Shown here piece after piece: positions 23,711-31,534 of a stretch of DNA of 64,000 nt. The DNA is from Planctomycetota bacterium (GTDB lineage Bacteria > Planctomycetota > UBA8742 > UBA2392), in contig JAGQRH010000006.1 in the NCBI GenBank assembly GCA_020425605.1, positions 1 through 64,000 on the forward strand, in the 5' to 3' direction. Below the pieces are notes generated by a model. The model ran no database searches and was not told the DNA's origin. It was given only the letters and a program-made list of their open reading frames with translations. Each line of letters opens with the position of its first letter. Positions within the stretch are counted from its first letter, which is position 1. The position numbers and the translations under genes were made by a program.

Positions 23711-25249
23711 ATGTCGGACCGGATCATTCTCGGTACACGCAAGGGCACCATCTTCGTCGACAAGATCGCCGGGCGCTGGAAGGTTGCACACGTCGGCCAG
23801 CCCGGCAACGCAATCAGCTACGCCGCGCGCGACCCGCGCACCGGCACGCTGTGGGCCGCGCTCGACCACGGTCACTGGGGCTGCAAGCTCGGGCGCAGCG
23901 ACGACGGCGGCAAGACCTGGTCCGACGCCGGCCAGATCAAATACCCCGAGGGGGCGAAATACATCGACGGCTACGAAGAGGCCATGGGCGACGCGCCCAG
24001 GCAGCCGAAGCTGAAAGATGCAACGCTCGGCAAGATCTGGTGCGTGGCATTCGGCGGCGCAGACCAGCCCGGGCGTATCTACGCGGGCACCATCCCCGGC
24101 GGCCTGTTCGTCAGCAACGACGACGGCAAAAGCTGGGAGTTGAACTTGCCGCTCTGGAACCACGAAAGCCGCGGCGGCGACCTCAGCAAGGGCGAGCCAA
24201 GCGGGCCCTGCCACTGGTTCGGCGGCGGCGCGACCGTGGACGGCGACTCGACGCCGGGCATTCACTCGGTCGTCGTCGACCCGCGCAACAGTACGCGCAT
24301 TCTGGTCGGCGTCAGCTGCGCCGGCGTGCTGGAATCCACCGACGACGGCAAAACCTGGGTTGGGCGTAACAAGGGTCTAAAGGCCACCTTCCTGCCGAAC
24401 CCGGACGCCGAATGGGGGCATGACCCGCACCACGTGATGCTTTGCGCATCCAACCCGGATCACGTCTGGCAGCAGAACCACTGCGGCGTCTTCTACAGCA
24501 ACAACGGCGCGCAGAGCTGGCAGGAAGTCAGCAAGCCGGAGCACGGCGCGCATTTCGGCTTCCCGGTCGCGGTCGATGAGCAGGACGGCCGAACGGCGTG
24601 GCTCGTGCCCGGCAAGTCGGACGCCGCGCGCATGACCATCGACGGCGCACTGTTCGTCGCGCGCACGCAGGACGGCGGCCAGAGCTGGCAGCAGTTGCGC
24701 GAGGGCCTGCCGCAGGAGCGCGCGCACGACGTGGTGTACCGCCACGCGTTCGACATCAGCGGCAGCACGCTCGCGTTCGGCAGCACGACCGGCAACGTCT
24801 ACGTCAGCGAAGACCGCGGCGACAGCTGGCATGCGCTGGGCAACAACTTCCCCCCGGTGTATTCGGTACGCTTCGCCAGCCAGGACGCCGTGAAGGAATC
24901 CAAGCCCAAGGCCGCAAAGAAGGCAGCCGCAAAGAAGCCGGGGGCAAAGAAGAAAACGGCGCCGAAAAAGAAGCCCGCCAAGAGCACCAAGCCAGCCAGG
25001 AAGACTGCCAGGAAGAAGCCTGCGAAGAAGGCGCAGGCGAAGCGCAAGCCCGCCCCCAAGAAGAAGGCCGTGAAGCCCAAACCAGCGAAGAAGAAGGCGG
25101 CCAAGAAGGCCAAGGCGGCGAAGAAACCTGCCAAGAAGAAGGCAGCCAAGAAAGCAGTGAAGAAGATCGCGAAAAAGGGCACGAAGAAAGCGGCCAAGAA
25201 GATCGCGAAAAAGGGCGGCAAGAAAGCCAAGGGCAAGAAGAAGCGCTAA
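23711..25249 (+). CDS. BNR/YVTN beta-propeller protein with histone-H1-like lysine tail
   Basis: 512 residues. Residues 1-390 hold repeated propeller blades with Asp-box-like motifs (STDDGKTW, SNDDGKSW, SEDRGDSW), as in sialidase-type or photosystem-assembly propellers. No signal peptide is seen, so it is probably cytoplasmic. From about residue 395 to the end a 115-residue tail of Lys, Ala and Pro follows (KAAKK, KKKPAK, KKAAKKIAKKG), resembling histone H1 C-termini. The tail would bind DNA, RNA or acidic partners. The paralogue at 25376 lacks it. GGAGAG lies upstream; MoaD-like gene 11 bases before. Enzymatic activity is not evident. Confidence 0.8.
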   Translation: MSDRIILGTRKGTIFVDKIAGRWKVAHVGQPGNAISYAARDPRTGTLWAALDHGHWGCKLGRSDDGGKTWSDAGQIKYPEGAKYIDGYEEAMGDAPRQPKLKDATLGKIWCVAFGGADQPGRIYAGTIPGGLFVSNDDGKSWELNLPLWNHESRGGDLSKGEPSGPCHWFGGGATVDGDSTPGIHSVVVDPRNSTRILVGVSCAGVLESTDDGKTWVGRNKGLKATFLPNPDAEWGHDPHHVMLCASNPDHVWQQNHCGVFYSNNGAQSWQEVSKPEHGAHFGFPVAVDEQDGRTAWLVPGKSDAARMTIDGALFVARTQDGGQSWQQLREGLPQERAHDVVYRHAFDISGSTLAFGSTTGNVYVSEDRGDSWHALGNNFPPVYSVRFASQDAVKESKPKAAKKAAAKKPGAKKKTAPKKKPAKSTKPARKTARKKPAKKAQAKRKPAPKKKAVKPKPAKKKAAKKAKAAKKPAKKKAAKKAVKKIAKKGTKKAAKKIAKKGGKKAKGKKKR

Positions 25250-25267
25250 CCAACCAAGAACAACATT

Positions 25268-25353
25268 CACCACAGAGCACACGGAGAGCACAGAGATCTG
25301 CCAAACACGACAGCTGAATTTTTTCTCCGTGAGCTCTGTGTCCTCTGTGGTTG
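25268..25353. repeat. Long imperfect palindrome of CACAGAG-type words
   Basis: The left arm reads CCACAGAGCACACGGAG and the right arm CTCCGTGAGCTCTGTG, then TCCTCTGTGGTTG, 30-40 bases apart. It lies between the two propeller genes. Similar long palindromes made of other 7- to 9-mers occur at 30291-30353 and 48541-48644. The transcript would fold into a strong stem. Confidence 0.6.
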
Positions 25354-25375
25354 AAAAACTGAAGAAGGGCAAGAC

Positions 25376-26545
25376 ATGTCCGACACTCTCATCCTCGGCA
25401 CCCGCAAGGGCACCTTCGTCCTCGAGTACCGCAACGGCCGTTGGCACCAGGCCGCGCACGGCCATGCCGGTACCAACGTCGCCTACGCCGCGCGCGACCC
25501 GCGCACCGGCACAATCTGGGCCGCGCTCGACCACGGGCACTGGGGCAGCAAGCTGTCCAAGAGCACTGACGGCGGGCAGACCTGGGCCGACGCCGGCCAG
25601 ATCAAATACCCCGAGGGCGCGCGCTACATCGACGCGCCGTTCACTGACCCGGGCCCCGACGGCCCGGAAATCCGCGACGCCAAGGTGCTGAAGCTGTGGG
25701 TGATCGCCTTCGGCGGCGCCAGCCAGCCCGGGCGCATCTACTGCGGCACCATTCCCGGCGGCCTGTTCGTCAGCAACGACGACGGCGCAAGCTGGGAGCT
25801 TGACCGCACGCTCTGGAACGACGAATCCCGCGGCGGCGACCTGTTCAACGGCGACGGCAAGGGCAAGCGCCAGATGTGGTTCGGCACGCCCGCCAGCGCC
25901 AACACCGGCGAGTTCGCGGCCGGCATTCACTCGATTGACGTCAACCCGAACGACCCGAACGACGTGATGATCGCCGTCTCCTGCGCCGGCGCGGTGCAGA
26001 CCACCGACGACGGCCGGACCTGGCGCCCGCGCAACAAGGGCATGGCCGTAGACTTCCTGCCGAACAAGGAGCCCGAGTGGGGCTTTGACGTACACTTCCT
26101 GCAGCGCTGCAAGAACGACACGCGCCACGTATGGAACCAGAACCACGTCGGCGTCTATTACAGCGACAACGGCGCCGAGACCTGGACCAAGGTCGACAAC
26201 AAGGATCAGGGTGTGCACTTCGGCTGGCCGGTTTCGGTCGACGCCAACGACGGCCGAACGGCCTGGCTCGTGCCGCAGGGCGGTGACCAGTCGCGCATGG
26301 CGATCGGCGGCGGGCTGTTCGTCGCGCGCACAAACGACGGCGGCAAGACCTGGCAGCAGCTGCGCGAAGGCCTGCCGCAGGAATGGGCGTTCGACACGGT
26401 GTATCGCCACGGCCTCGACAACAGCGGCGACGCACTCGCGTTCGGCAGCACCAACGGCAACCTCTACGTAAGCGAAAACCGCGGCGACAGCTGGCACACG
26501 GTCGGAAACAACTTCCCGCCGATCCACTCAGTCCGCTTCGCGTAA
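25376..26545 (+). CDS. BNR/YVTN beta-propeller protein, paralogue without tail
   Basis: 389 residues, clearly paralogous to the propeller part of 23711-25249: both begin MSD, then ILGTRKGTF, share AYAARDPRTGT, WAALDHGHWG and GRIY.GTIPGGLFVSNDDG, and end NNFPP..SVRFA. Asp-box motifs (STDGGQTW, SNDDGASW, SENRGDSW) mark the blades. It stops where the neighbour's lysine tail begins, so the tail was gained or lost after duplication. No signal peptide. A bidirectional terminator follows. Role unknown; propellers of this type often bind ligands or proteins. Confidence 0.8.
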   Translation: MSDTLILGTRKGTFVLEYRNGRWHQAAHGHAGTNVAYAARDPRTGTIWAALDHGHWGSKLSKSTDGGQTWADAGQIKYPEGARYIDAPFTDPGPDGPEIRDAKVLKLWVIAFGGASQPGRIYCGTIPGGLFVSNDDGASWELDRTLWNDESRGGDLFNGDGKGKRQMWFGTPASANTGEFAAGIHSIDVNPNDPNDVMIAVSCAGAVQTTDDGRTWRPRNKGMAVDFLPNKEPEWGFDVHFLQRCKNDTRHVWNQNHVGVYYSDNGAETWTKVDNKDQGVHFGWPVSVDANDGRTAWLVPQGGDQSRMAIGGGLFVARTNDGGKTWQQLREGLPQEWAFDTVYRHGLDNSGDALAFGSTNGNLYVSENRGDSWHTVGNNFPPIHSVRFA

Positions 26546-26557
26546 CACGGGCGAGAA

Positions 26558-26596
26558 CCATGAAGAACCCCCGCCCTTGGCGGGGGTTCTTCATGG
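26558..26596. terminator. Bidirectional terminator, 18-bp perfect stem
   Basis: CCATGAAGAACCCCCGCC (26558-26575) pairs perfectly with 26579-26596 across a three-base loop. It separates the convergent propeller gene and the PD40 protein and ends both transcripts; the stem end overlaps the region right before the stop of the leftward gene at 26600. Confidence 0.85.
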
Positions 26597-26599
26597 AAT

Positions 26600-28438
26600 C
26601 TACCTGGGGCACCATGCCGGATGGCATGGCGTGCCGTCCGTGTCGATCTTCCAGCAGGTCTGCGGCTCACCCACCTTGAACACCCAAAGCTCATTCACAC
26701 TATTGCCGTTGCCGCGCATCTGGCGAATCGCAGCCACCCACTTACCATCCGGGCTGATCGTCGGGTCGCCGAGATCCTCGTGGAACAGGTCGGTCAACTG
26801 AATCACTTGCTTGTTCTGTTTGATGTACGCGGCCAGATTGCGCCCGCCCCAACCCGCCTCGTTGGTTGTCATCGCGGTAAACACAAGGCCGCTGGCGTCG
26901 GGATACCAGACCGGGTCCTCCGCGAACGTGAGTGAATCCCCGCTGACGATCTCTTCGGCCTGCTCCGCCCCCGGGGCGAGCGACCAGATTCCTCCGTTGA
27001 ACGCAACGTAAACGAGAGTGTCGTCCGCGGGTGAGAGGGCCGAATCCGAGCCAATGATGCTGCCGTACACATCTCCGCTGGGCACCCCGCCTTCCGAATT
27101 GACCTTGAAGAAGCTCCCCCGCGAGAAAGTGATGCTCTTGCCGTCCTTGCTGTAGCTCGGTGACGAAGCGTTGATGTACAGCAACGTACTGTCCACCTTG
27201 GCGACGGCCTCGGCCTCAACGGTTTCGCCGGCCTTCACGTCCACCAGCACGCCAGTGAGTGCGGACTTGCCGCCGACGCGGACCACCACGTACTGCAGCA
27301 CGCTGAGCCCATAGTCCACCACGTCCTCGATCAGAACTTCGGTTTCATCCGCGCCGCCGTCCATCGGCCCGAGACTGAACATGCCAAGCTTGCGCGCGCC
27401 CTCGATGTAGATGGCGCCCTGCACGTTGCCGAACGTGTAGTTCCGGACCTTCAACTTCACCTTGCCGGTCTTGCGCTCGTCCTTCAGCACTTCGTCCTGG
27501 CTGGGGGGATTGGTGACGCGACGAACGCCCGTGTCATCCAGTGCATAGAGATTGCCGCTGAAGTAGCTCCACGCCATTTCGTGCGTGCTGCTGAAGCAGA
27601 GTTCCTTGCCGTCGTTCCGCCACGCCAGCCCGTAGCACTCGACAGACGACTCGTCCCGACGGAACATCGTCTCCTTGCCGCCGCCGTCCGCCCGGCAAAC
27701 GTTGACCTCGAAACGGTCTCGCCCGCCGTCAGGGCCCTTAATGCGCGAGGTCTCTCCAAATGCGATGCAGCCCGGCGCGGCCGGCGGCGTGAACTCGCCG
27801 TCGACTTTCAGGCCGGCGTTGTCGACGTCAAGCTGCACGGCGTCGCCCACGATGCTCGCGATCAGCAGCAGTTGCCGCTTCTTGCCGTGCATCGTGTTGA
27901 TGGCCTTGAGCTCATCGGCGCTCAGCGTGTGCTCGATCTTCTGCCACTCCCAGCCGGGAAAGTTGTTCGCGTTCACTTCCTTGATCGTCGCCGCCGACTC
28001 GAACTGGGCCTGCTCGGTAAAACTACCGATCGCGATCGACAGGCCCTGCAGTGTGGGCGTGCCCTTGCTGACCAGCCGCCAGTCCATCCTCAGCGTGCCG
28101 CCCGTGAGCTTGTCCGGCAGGTGCAGCATCTGCGCCAGCAGCCCGTTTGCGCTCAACACCGTCGTCACGTGGATGGCCGCGCCGAAGTCTTCCTCTTTTC
28201 CGCTGCGGCCTGAGTCAGTGGAAACTCCCACCGTGCCGCCATTCATGGCCCAGGCGGCGTTACCGACGTCAAAGTCGCCGTTGCGGATGATCTCGCGGCC
28301 CTTCCAGGTCTGCGTTTCCGGCTTGCCCGCAGCCGGCATCCGCAGCTGGTCCTTTGTTGCGGCCGGCTGATCCTGCGCCGATACATGGACGACGAGCAGC
28401 AACATCGCCGCGGCACAAAGAGTGATCGCGTGCTTCAT
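26600..28438 (-). CDS. Secreted PD40/TolB-like propeller protein
   Basis: 612 residues. A clear signal peptide (MKHAITLCAAAMLLLVVHVSA) predicts export. Residues 45-220 (IIRNGDFDVGNAAWAMNGG) look like a carbohydrate-binding-module-like beta-sandwich. The second half has WD40-like PD40 repeats of the TolB type (GLAWRNDGKELCFSS, SPSYSKDGKSITFSRG, DPTISPDGKWVAAIR). The end (CWKIDTDGTPCHPAWCPR) carries Cys residues that may form disulfides. TolB-like propellers usually bind peptides or sugars outside the cytoplasm. No partner is adjacent. Function not fixed. Confidence 0.75.
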   Translation of the reverse strand: MKHAITLCAAAMLLLVVHVSAQDQPAATKDQLRMPAAGKPETQTWKGREIIRNGDFDVGNAAWAMNGGTVGVSTDSGRSGKEEDFGAAIHVTTVLSANGLLAQMLHLPDKLTGGTLRMDWRLVSKGTPTLQGLSIAIGSFTEQAQFESAATIKEVNANNFPGWEWQKIEHTLSADELKAINTMHGKKRQLLLIASIVGDAVQLDVDNAGLKVDGEFTPPAAPGCIAFGETSRIKGPDGGRDRFEVNVCRADGGGKETMFRRDESSVECYGLAWRNDGKELCFSSTHEMAWSYFSGNLYALDDTGVRRVTNPPSQDEVLKDERKTGKVKLKVRNYTFGNVQGAIYIEGARKLGMFSLGPMDGGADETEVLIEDVVDYGLSVLQYVVVRVGGKSALTGVLVDVKAGETVEAEAVAKVDSTLLYINASSPSYSKDGKSITFSRGSFFKVNSEGGVPSGDVYGSIIGSDSALSPADDTLVYVAFNGGIWSLAPGAEQAEEIVSGDSLTFAEDPVWYPDASGLVFTAMTTNEAGWGGRNLAAYIKQNKQVIQLTDLFHEDLGDPTISPDGKWVAAIRQMRGNGNSVNELWVFKVGEPQTCWKIDTDGTPCHPAWCPR

Positions 28439-28682
28439 GGCAGTCTCCCAACGGTCGTGAGCGAACCGGATTGTGCGACCATCAAACCGGCCGGTAAACC
28501 CTGTTCACGCTCGCCAGATCGCGAGGCGGCACAAACGGCCAGATCCTCTTGAAATATGCCCTCGCAGCCAGCAAAGCACTTTCACAGCCGCCGGGCGGCG
28601 CAACGGCCAAGGCATGTCGCGACCACTTGTAGACTTCCTGAAGTCGGGCGCGGGTAGGCCGTGCCCCTCGGGAGTCACCTCC
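28439..28682. other. Gap without a supported gene
   Basis: Open frames exist on both strands, the leftward one covering 28482-28871, but it overlaps the better-supported rightward gene and lacks a ribosome site. The region upstream of 28683 ends with GGGAG eight bases before an ATG, which fits the start of the next gene. Confidence 0.35.
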
Positions 28683-29249
28683 ATGTCGAAGAAACGTCGC
28701 AAGCCCTAGCGCGGCCCGCGCGCCGATCAGCCCCAGCCTGTCCACCACGCCGAGCTCAAGCCGCATCAACTTCGCGGGATGGCGCGCCGCGAATGGATCG
28801 ACGCCCGCGCGCTGGAAATGTTCGAGCGCGAGTGCGGCGCGGATATCGGCCGCTTTGTCCGCACCTGCCAACTCACCTGCGAACTCTACGAGCAGCAGGT
28901 CCAGGCCAACCTCGAGAACGCCGATGCCCGAGGCCCTGACGTAACGCCGTACGAAAACCGCATGTCCGGCTCACTCGCCGCCCGCCTGCTGCGCGAGAAA
29001 CGAACGTGGCTGCGCGACTGCCGCCAAAGGATCGAGCAGGCCCTCGAAGACGAAGCCGCGGCAGAAGAAGAGCAGGCGGAAGAGGCCGAGGAAACAGTAG
29101 CCCGGCCCGCGCGCAGCAGCGCTCGCGAAGGCGTGAGCGCCATCGACGGGGTGAAGGCCGAAATCTCGGAGCAGGCAGGTCACGAGCCCATACCCGAGCC
29201 GCGGCCCAAGTCGCAGGCTCTGGCTGCCACCGGCACCGAAACGCCCTAA
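28683..29249 (+). CDS. Hypothetical protein; frame interrupted by amber codon after eight codons
   Basis: From ATG 28779 the frame encodes 156 residues (MARREWIDARALEMFEREC, RFVRTCQLTCELYEQQV, then a Glu-rich helix and a Pro/Ala-rich tail). The same frame runs upstream without shift to an ATG at 28683 that has a good ribosome site (GGGAG) and reads MSKKRRKP, then TAG (28707-28709), then coding-like residues (AELKPHQLRG) up to the second ATG. So the natural start is probably 28683 and the TAG is a nonsense change, a readthrough site or an error; expression may restart at 28779. No family recognised. Confidence 0.5.
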
Positions 29250-29286
29250 GCCTGAGCGCTCTTTGAAAACCGTAACAGGGGTGCCC

Positions 29287-29625
29287 TCACCTATGCCCGA
29301 CACGCGCAAGGACGCCCGCGCCAACGTTTTCGAACCACTCATCATCGTCGAAAGGGCAGTCGCACCAGATGATCTGTCCCCCACAAGCGGGACAGCGCTC
29401 CCCGTCGCAACCCATCACATGAACCTCTCCTTTGACTACGCGACAGCCGTGGCATGGATGTTCGTCAGCACCCCAGTCTTCACTCTCTTCGCCGTAGCGA
29501 ACACGGTCGAACAGATGTCCGCCAATGGAGATAGTCGGCTGCTTCTGGGCCTCCTCAATTCGTTCCGACCATCCCTCGACCATCGAGACACCGTTGCGAA
29601 TCACTACTTTGGGCTTGTCAGACAT
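29287..29625 (-). CDS. Zinc-ribbon hypothetical protein
   Basis: 112 residues from ATG 29625 (AGGAG 11 bases upstream). The C-terminal half is Cys-rich: HPCHGCRVVKGEVHVMGC, then GERCPACGGQIIWCDC, giving at least two CxxC pairs for a zinc or metal site. The N-terminal half has a TISIGGHLFDRVRYGEE strand pattern. It sits 35 bases downstream of nadD on the same strand and may share its transcript. No family recognised; short zinc-ribbon proteins of this kind often are accessory factors. Confidence 0.6.
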   Translation of the reverse strand: MSDKPKVVIRNGVSMVEGWSERIEEAQKQPTISIGGHLFDRVRYGEESEDWGADEHPCHGCRVVKGEVHVMGCDGERCPACGGQIIWCDCPFDDDEWFENVGAGVLARVGHR

Positions 29626-29660
29626 TGCTGGCTGGCTCCTGCAAATTTCGAGAGCGGTTG

Positions 29661-30275
29661 CTACCGGTATAGACGGTGGGCGTGGATGTAAGCCCGTACG
29701 GCGGGGGGCACCCACTCGGCGATGCTCTCGCCTGCTGCTGCTGCGGCACGGATCTGTGTGGATGAGATGTCCGGCAGGGACATTATCCTGACGACGTTTG
29801 CCCCCAGACGGTCGGTTTCGTCCTCGCCCAACTTGGCTCGCAGGTCGTCGAAGACTCCCGGGCTTAGTCCCGCCGAGCGGACGACGGTCACAAAGTCCAC
29901 CATCTGCAGCAGCTTGCCGATCTCGCGCCACGTGGGAAGGTTGGCCAGCATGTCACTGCCGATGATGAATTCGTAACTGGTGCCTGGGTTGGCCTGCTTC
30001 AGGGCGCGGATCGTGTCGATTGTGTAGCTGGGGCCCTTGCGTCTCGTCTCGATATCTTCGACACCCAGACTCTTACGCCCTTCCACGGCCAGGTGCGCCA
30101 TTGCCAGACGATGCTGCACGTCAGCATGGTTTGACTTACCCTCCGCATGCGGACTCTGCCCGGTGACCAGCAGGTCGACACGGTCGAGCCTGCGGAAATG
30201 GCACATGCCCGCCGCCACAGCAATGTGCGTGTTGTGGGGTGGGTCGAAACTACCGCCGAGGAGCCCGATTTTCAT
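29661..30275 (-). CDS. nadD: Nicotinate-nucleotide adenylyltransferase
   Basis: 204 residues. The nucleotidyltransferase signature GGSFDPPHNTH is at 7-17, with the family's HRLAMAHLA, EFIIGSDML and the C-terminal ISSTQIRA (the SxTxxR ATP-binding motif). The enzyme joins ATP and nicotinate mononucleotide to make deamido-NAD in the cytoplasm, a required step in NAD synthesis. Length is normal. The upstream interval contains a long palindrome (30291-30353). A housekeeping gene, consistent with chromosomal context here. Confidence 0.93.
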   Translation of the reverse strand: MKIGLLGGSFDPPHNTHIAVAAGMCHFRRLDRVDLLVTGQSPHAEGKSNHADVQHRLAMAHLAVEGRKSLGVEDIETRRKGPSYTIDTIRALKQANPGTSYEFIIGSDMLANLPTWREIGKLLQMVDFVTVVRSAGLSPGVFDDLRAKLGEDETDRLGANVVRIMSLPDISSTQIRAAAAAGESIAEWVPPAVRAYIHAHRLYR

Positions 30276-30290
30276 GCGTCCAGTTTAGGC

Positions 30291-30353
30291 GCACACGAAG
30301 ACACGAAGACACAAAGAAATGCAGTCCTTGGTGGCTTTGTGCCTTCGTGTGCC
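30291..30353. repeat. Long imperfect palindrome of CACGAAGA-type words
   Basis: The left arm GCACACGAAGACACGAAG continues as ACACAAAG; the right arm reads CTTTGTGCCTTCGTGTGC, about 20 bases apart. It lies upstream of nadD and is the same kind of element as those at 25268 and 48541. Confidence 0.6.
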
Positions 30354-30443
30354 CCGTCTTTTGAATTTCTGAAATCGCCGGGCGCGGGTTCCTAATGACC
30401 CACTGAACGGAATCAACCATCGCGCTACCCAGGAGCCAACCAG

Positions 30444-31361
30444 ATGAAAAAGTTCTTCAAGACGGTCTTCATTGTCGGGCTGTGCGGCGTGGGCGTGGTC
30501 GCCCTTGCGCACGTTGTGCTCGGCAAGCACCGCACCCATGACGCCGCCAAGGCGCTGCAGTCCATGGCGCAATGCGAAGTCGACGAGCTGATCGCCAAGC
30601 AGAAGGACATGAAGGAAGAGTTGTCCGCGCTGCGCACCCAGTACCCGAAGCAGATCGCAATGCTGAAGGGCCAGCTCAATGACATCGACCGCCAGCTCGC
30701 CAAGCTCGACAAGGAAGAGACCCGCGCCACCGATATCGTCAAGCTGTGCGAAGAAGATATCAGCTACCTCGAAGACCAGGGCGACGTGGTCGGCAGCGTT
30801 TACGCCGACGCACGCGTGATTGAGCATCGCGGCAGCAAGTACACCCTCGAAGAAGCCGAGCAGCTGGTTACCCGCATCGCCGAGACCCGCGAAATCTACG
30901 TGACGCGCCTCGGCGACATATCCGCTGAGCGCAACATCCTGCAAGGCGAGAAAGACCAGATCACGGTCGAGGTCCAGGCCGTCGAGACCGAGCAGGCTGA
31001 ATTCGAGGCCGAGTATCAGTCGCTGGTCCGCGAGATCGAGCGCCTGCAGCGCAACGAAGAGCTGCTGAAGGTCGCGGAAGGCCGCCGCGGCATCGGCGAC
31101 GACGGGCACAGCGAAGCAATGGCGACGCTGGACTCGGTGAAGTCAGCCGTCGAGCGCGCCCGCCTCGAGCAGGAAGAGCGCCTCAAGGCCGCCCGCGTGG
31201 CGCCCAAGAGCCTTGACTACGAAACCCGCGCCAAGCTGCTGGAGCTGCAGCGCAAGCGCGAGACGAAACAGAAGACCGAGCGCACGCCCGAAACCCCGAC
31301 CAGCGACGAGCCCGTTGAGGCCGACGCTGACGAGCTTGAGCTCGAGTTCCTGACCAAGTAG
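30444..31361 (+). CDS. Membrane-anchored coiled-coil protein, unknown function
   Basis: 305 residues. An N-terminal anchor or uncleaved signal (FKTVFIVGLCGVGVVALAHV, residues 5-24) is followed by long coiled-coil helices over about 40-225 (ELIAKQKDMKEELSALRTQ, LNDIDRQLAKLDKEE, IERLQRNEELLKVAE) and a charged C-terminus (TPETPTSDEPVEADADELE). It looks like a periplasmic or cytoplasmic-membrane scaffold. No known family. It is monocistronic, with a strong terminator right after it. Confidence 0.7.
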   Translation: MKKFFKTVFIVGLCGVGVVALAHVVLGKHRTHDAAKALQSMAQCEVDELIAKQKDMKEELSALRTQYPKQIAMLKGQLNDIDRQLAKLDKEETRATDIVKLCEEDISYLEDQGDVVGSVYADARVIEHRGSKYTLEEAEQLVTRIAETREIYVTRLGDISAERNILQGEKDQITVEVQAVETEQAEFEAEYQSLVREIERLQRNEELLKVAEGRRGIGDDGHSEAMATLDSVKSAVERARLEQEERLKAARVAPKSLDYETRAKLLELQRKRETKQKTERTPETPTSDEPVEADADELELEFLTK

Positions 31362-31378
31362 CGCGCCTGAGTGTGACA

Positions 31379-31404
31379 AAGGCCGACCCGCAAGGGTCGG
31401 CCTT
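31379..31404 (+). terminator. Strong Rho-independent-type terminator
   Basis: AAGGCCGACCC (31379-31389) and GGGTCGGCCTT (31394-31404) form 11 perfect pairs around a GCAA tetraloop, 18 bases after the coiled-coil gene stop. Confidence 0.85.
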
Positions 31405-31465
31405 GTGCATTTGATTGAACTGATGCGACAAGAAATGTCGCCCTAGCTGAATCCGTATGAAAAAT

Positions 31466-31530
31466 GAGTTGTGCCTTTTTGCACGAGGGGATGAAATGTC
31501 CTCCCACACTTGATGATGCACAACTGGAGG
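31466..31530. promoter_or_regulatory. Separated inverted repeat before the LuxR-type gene
   Basis: AGTTGTGC (31466-31473) and GCACAACT (31523-31530) are perfect inverted repeats about 50 bases apart, the right one directly before GGAGG and the ATG at 31535. A regulator bound to both could loop the DNA; autoregulation is possible. Confidence 0.4.
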
Positions 31531-31534
31531 CAGT

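Noticed and set aside
24377..26527. A 716-codon open frame antisense to the two propeller genes
   Set aside because: It mirrors the high-GC third positions of the real genes, is Val/Ala/Arg-rich, has no ribosome site, and the opposite strand has two clear paralogous proteins.
28482..28871. 129-codon leftward frame
   Set aside because: Overlaps the rightward gene from 28683 that has a ribosome site and better residue pattern; kept only as an alternative.
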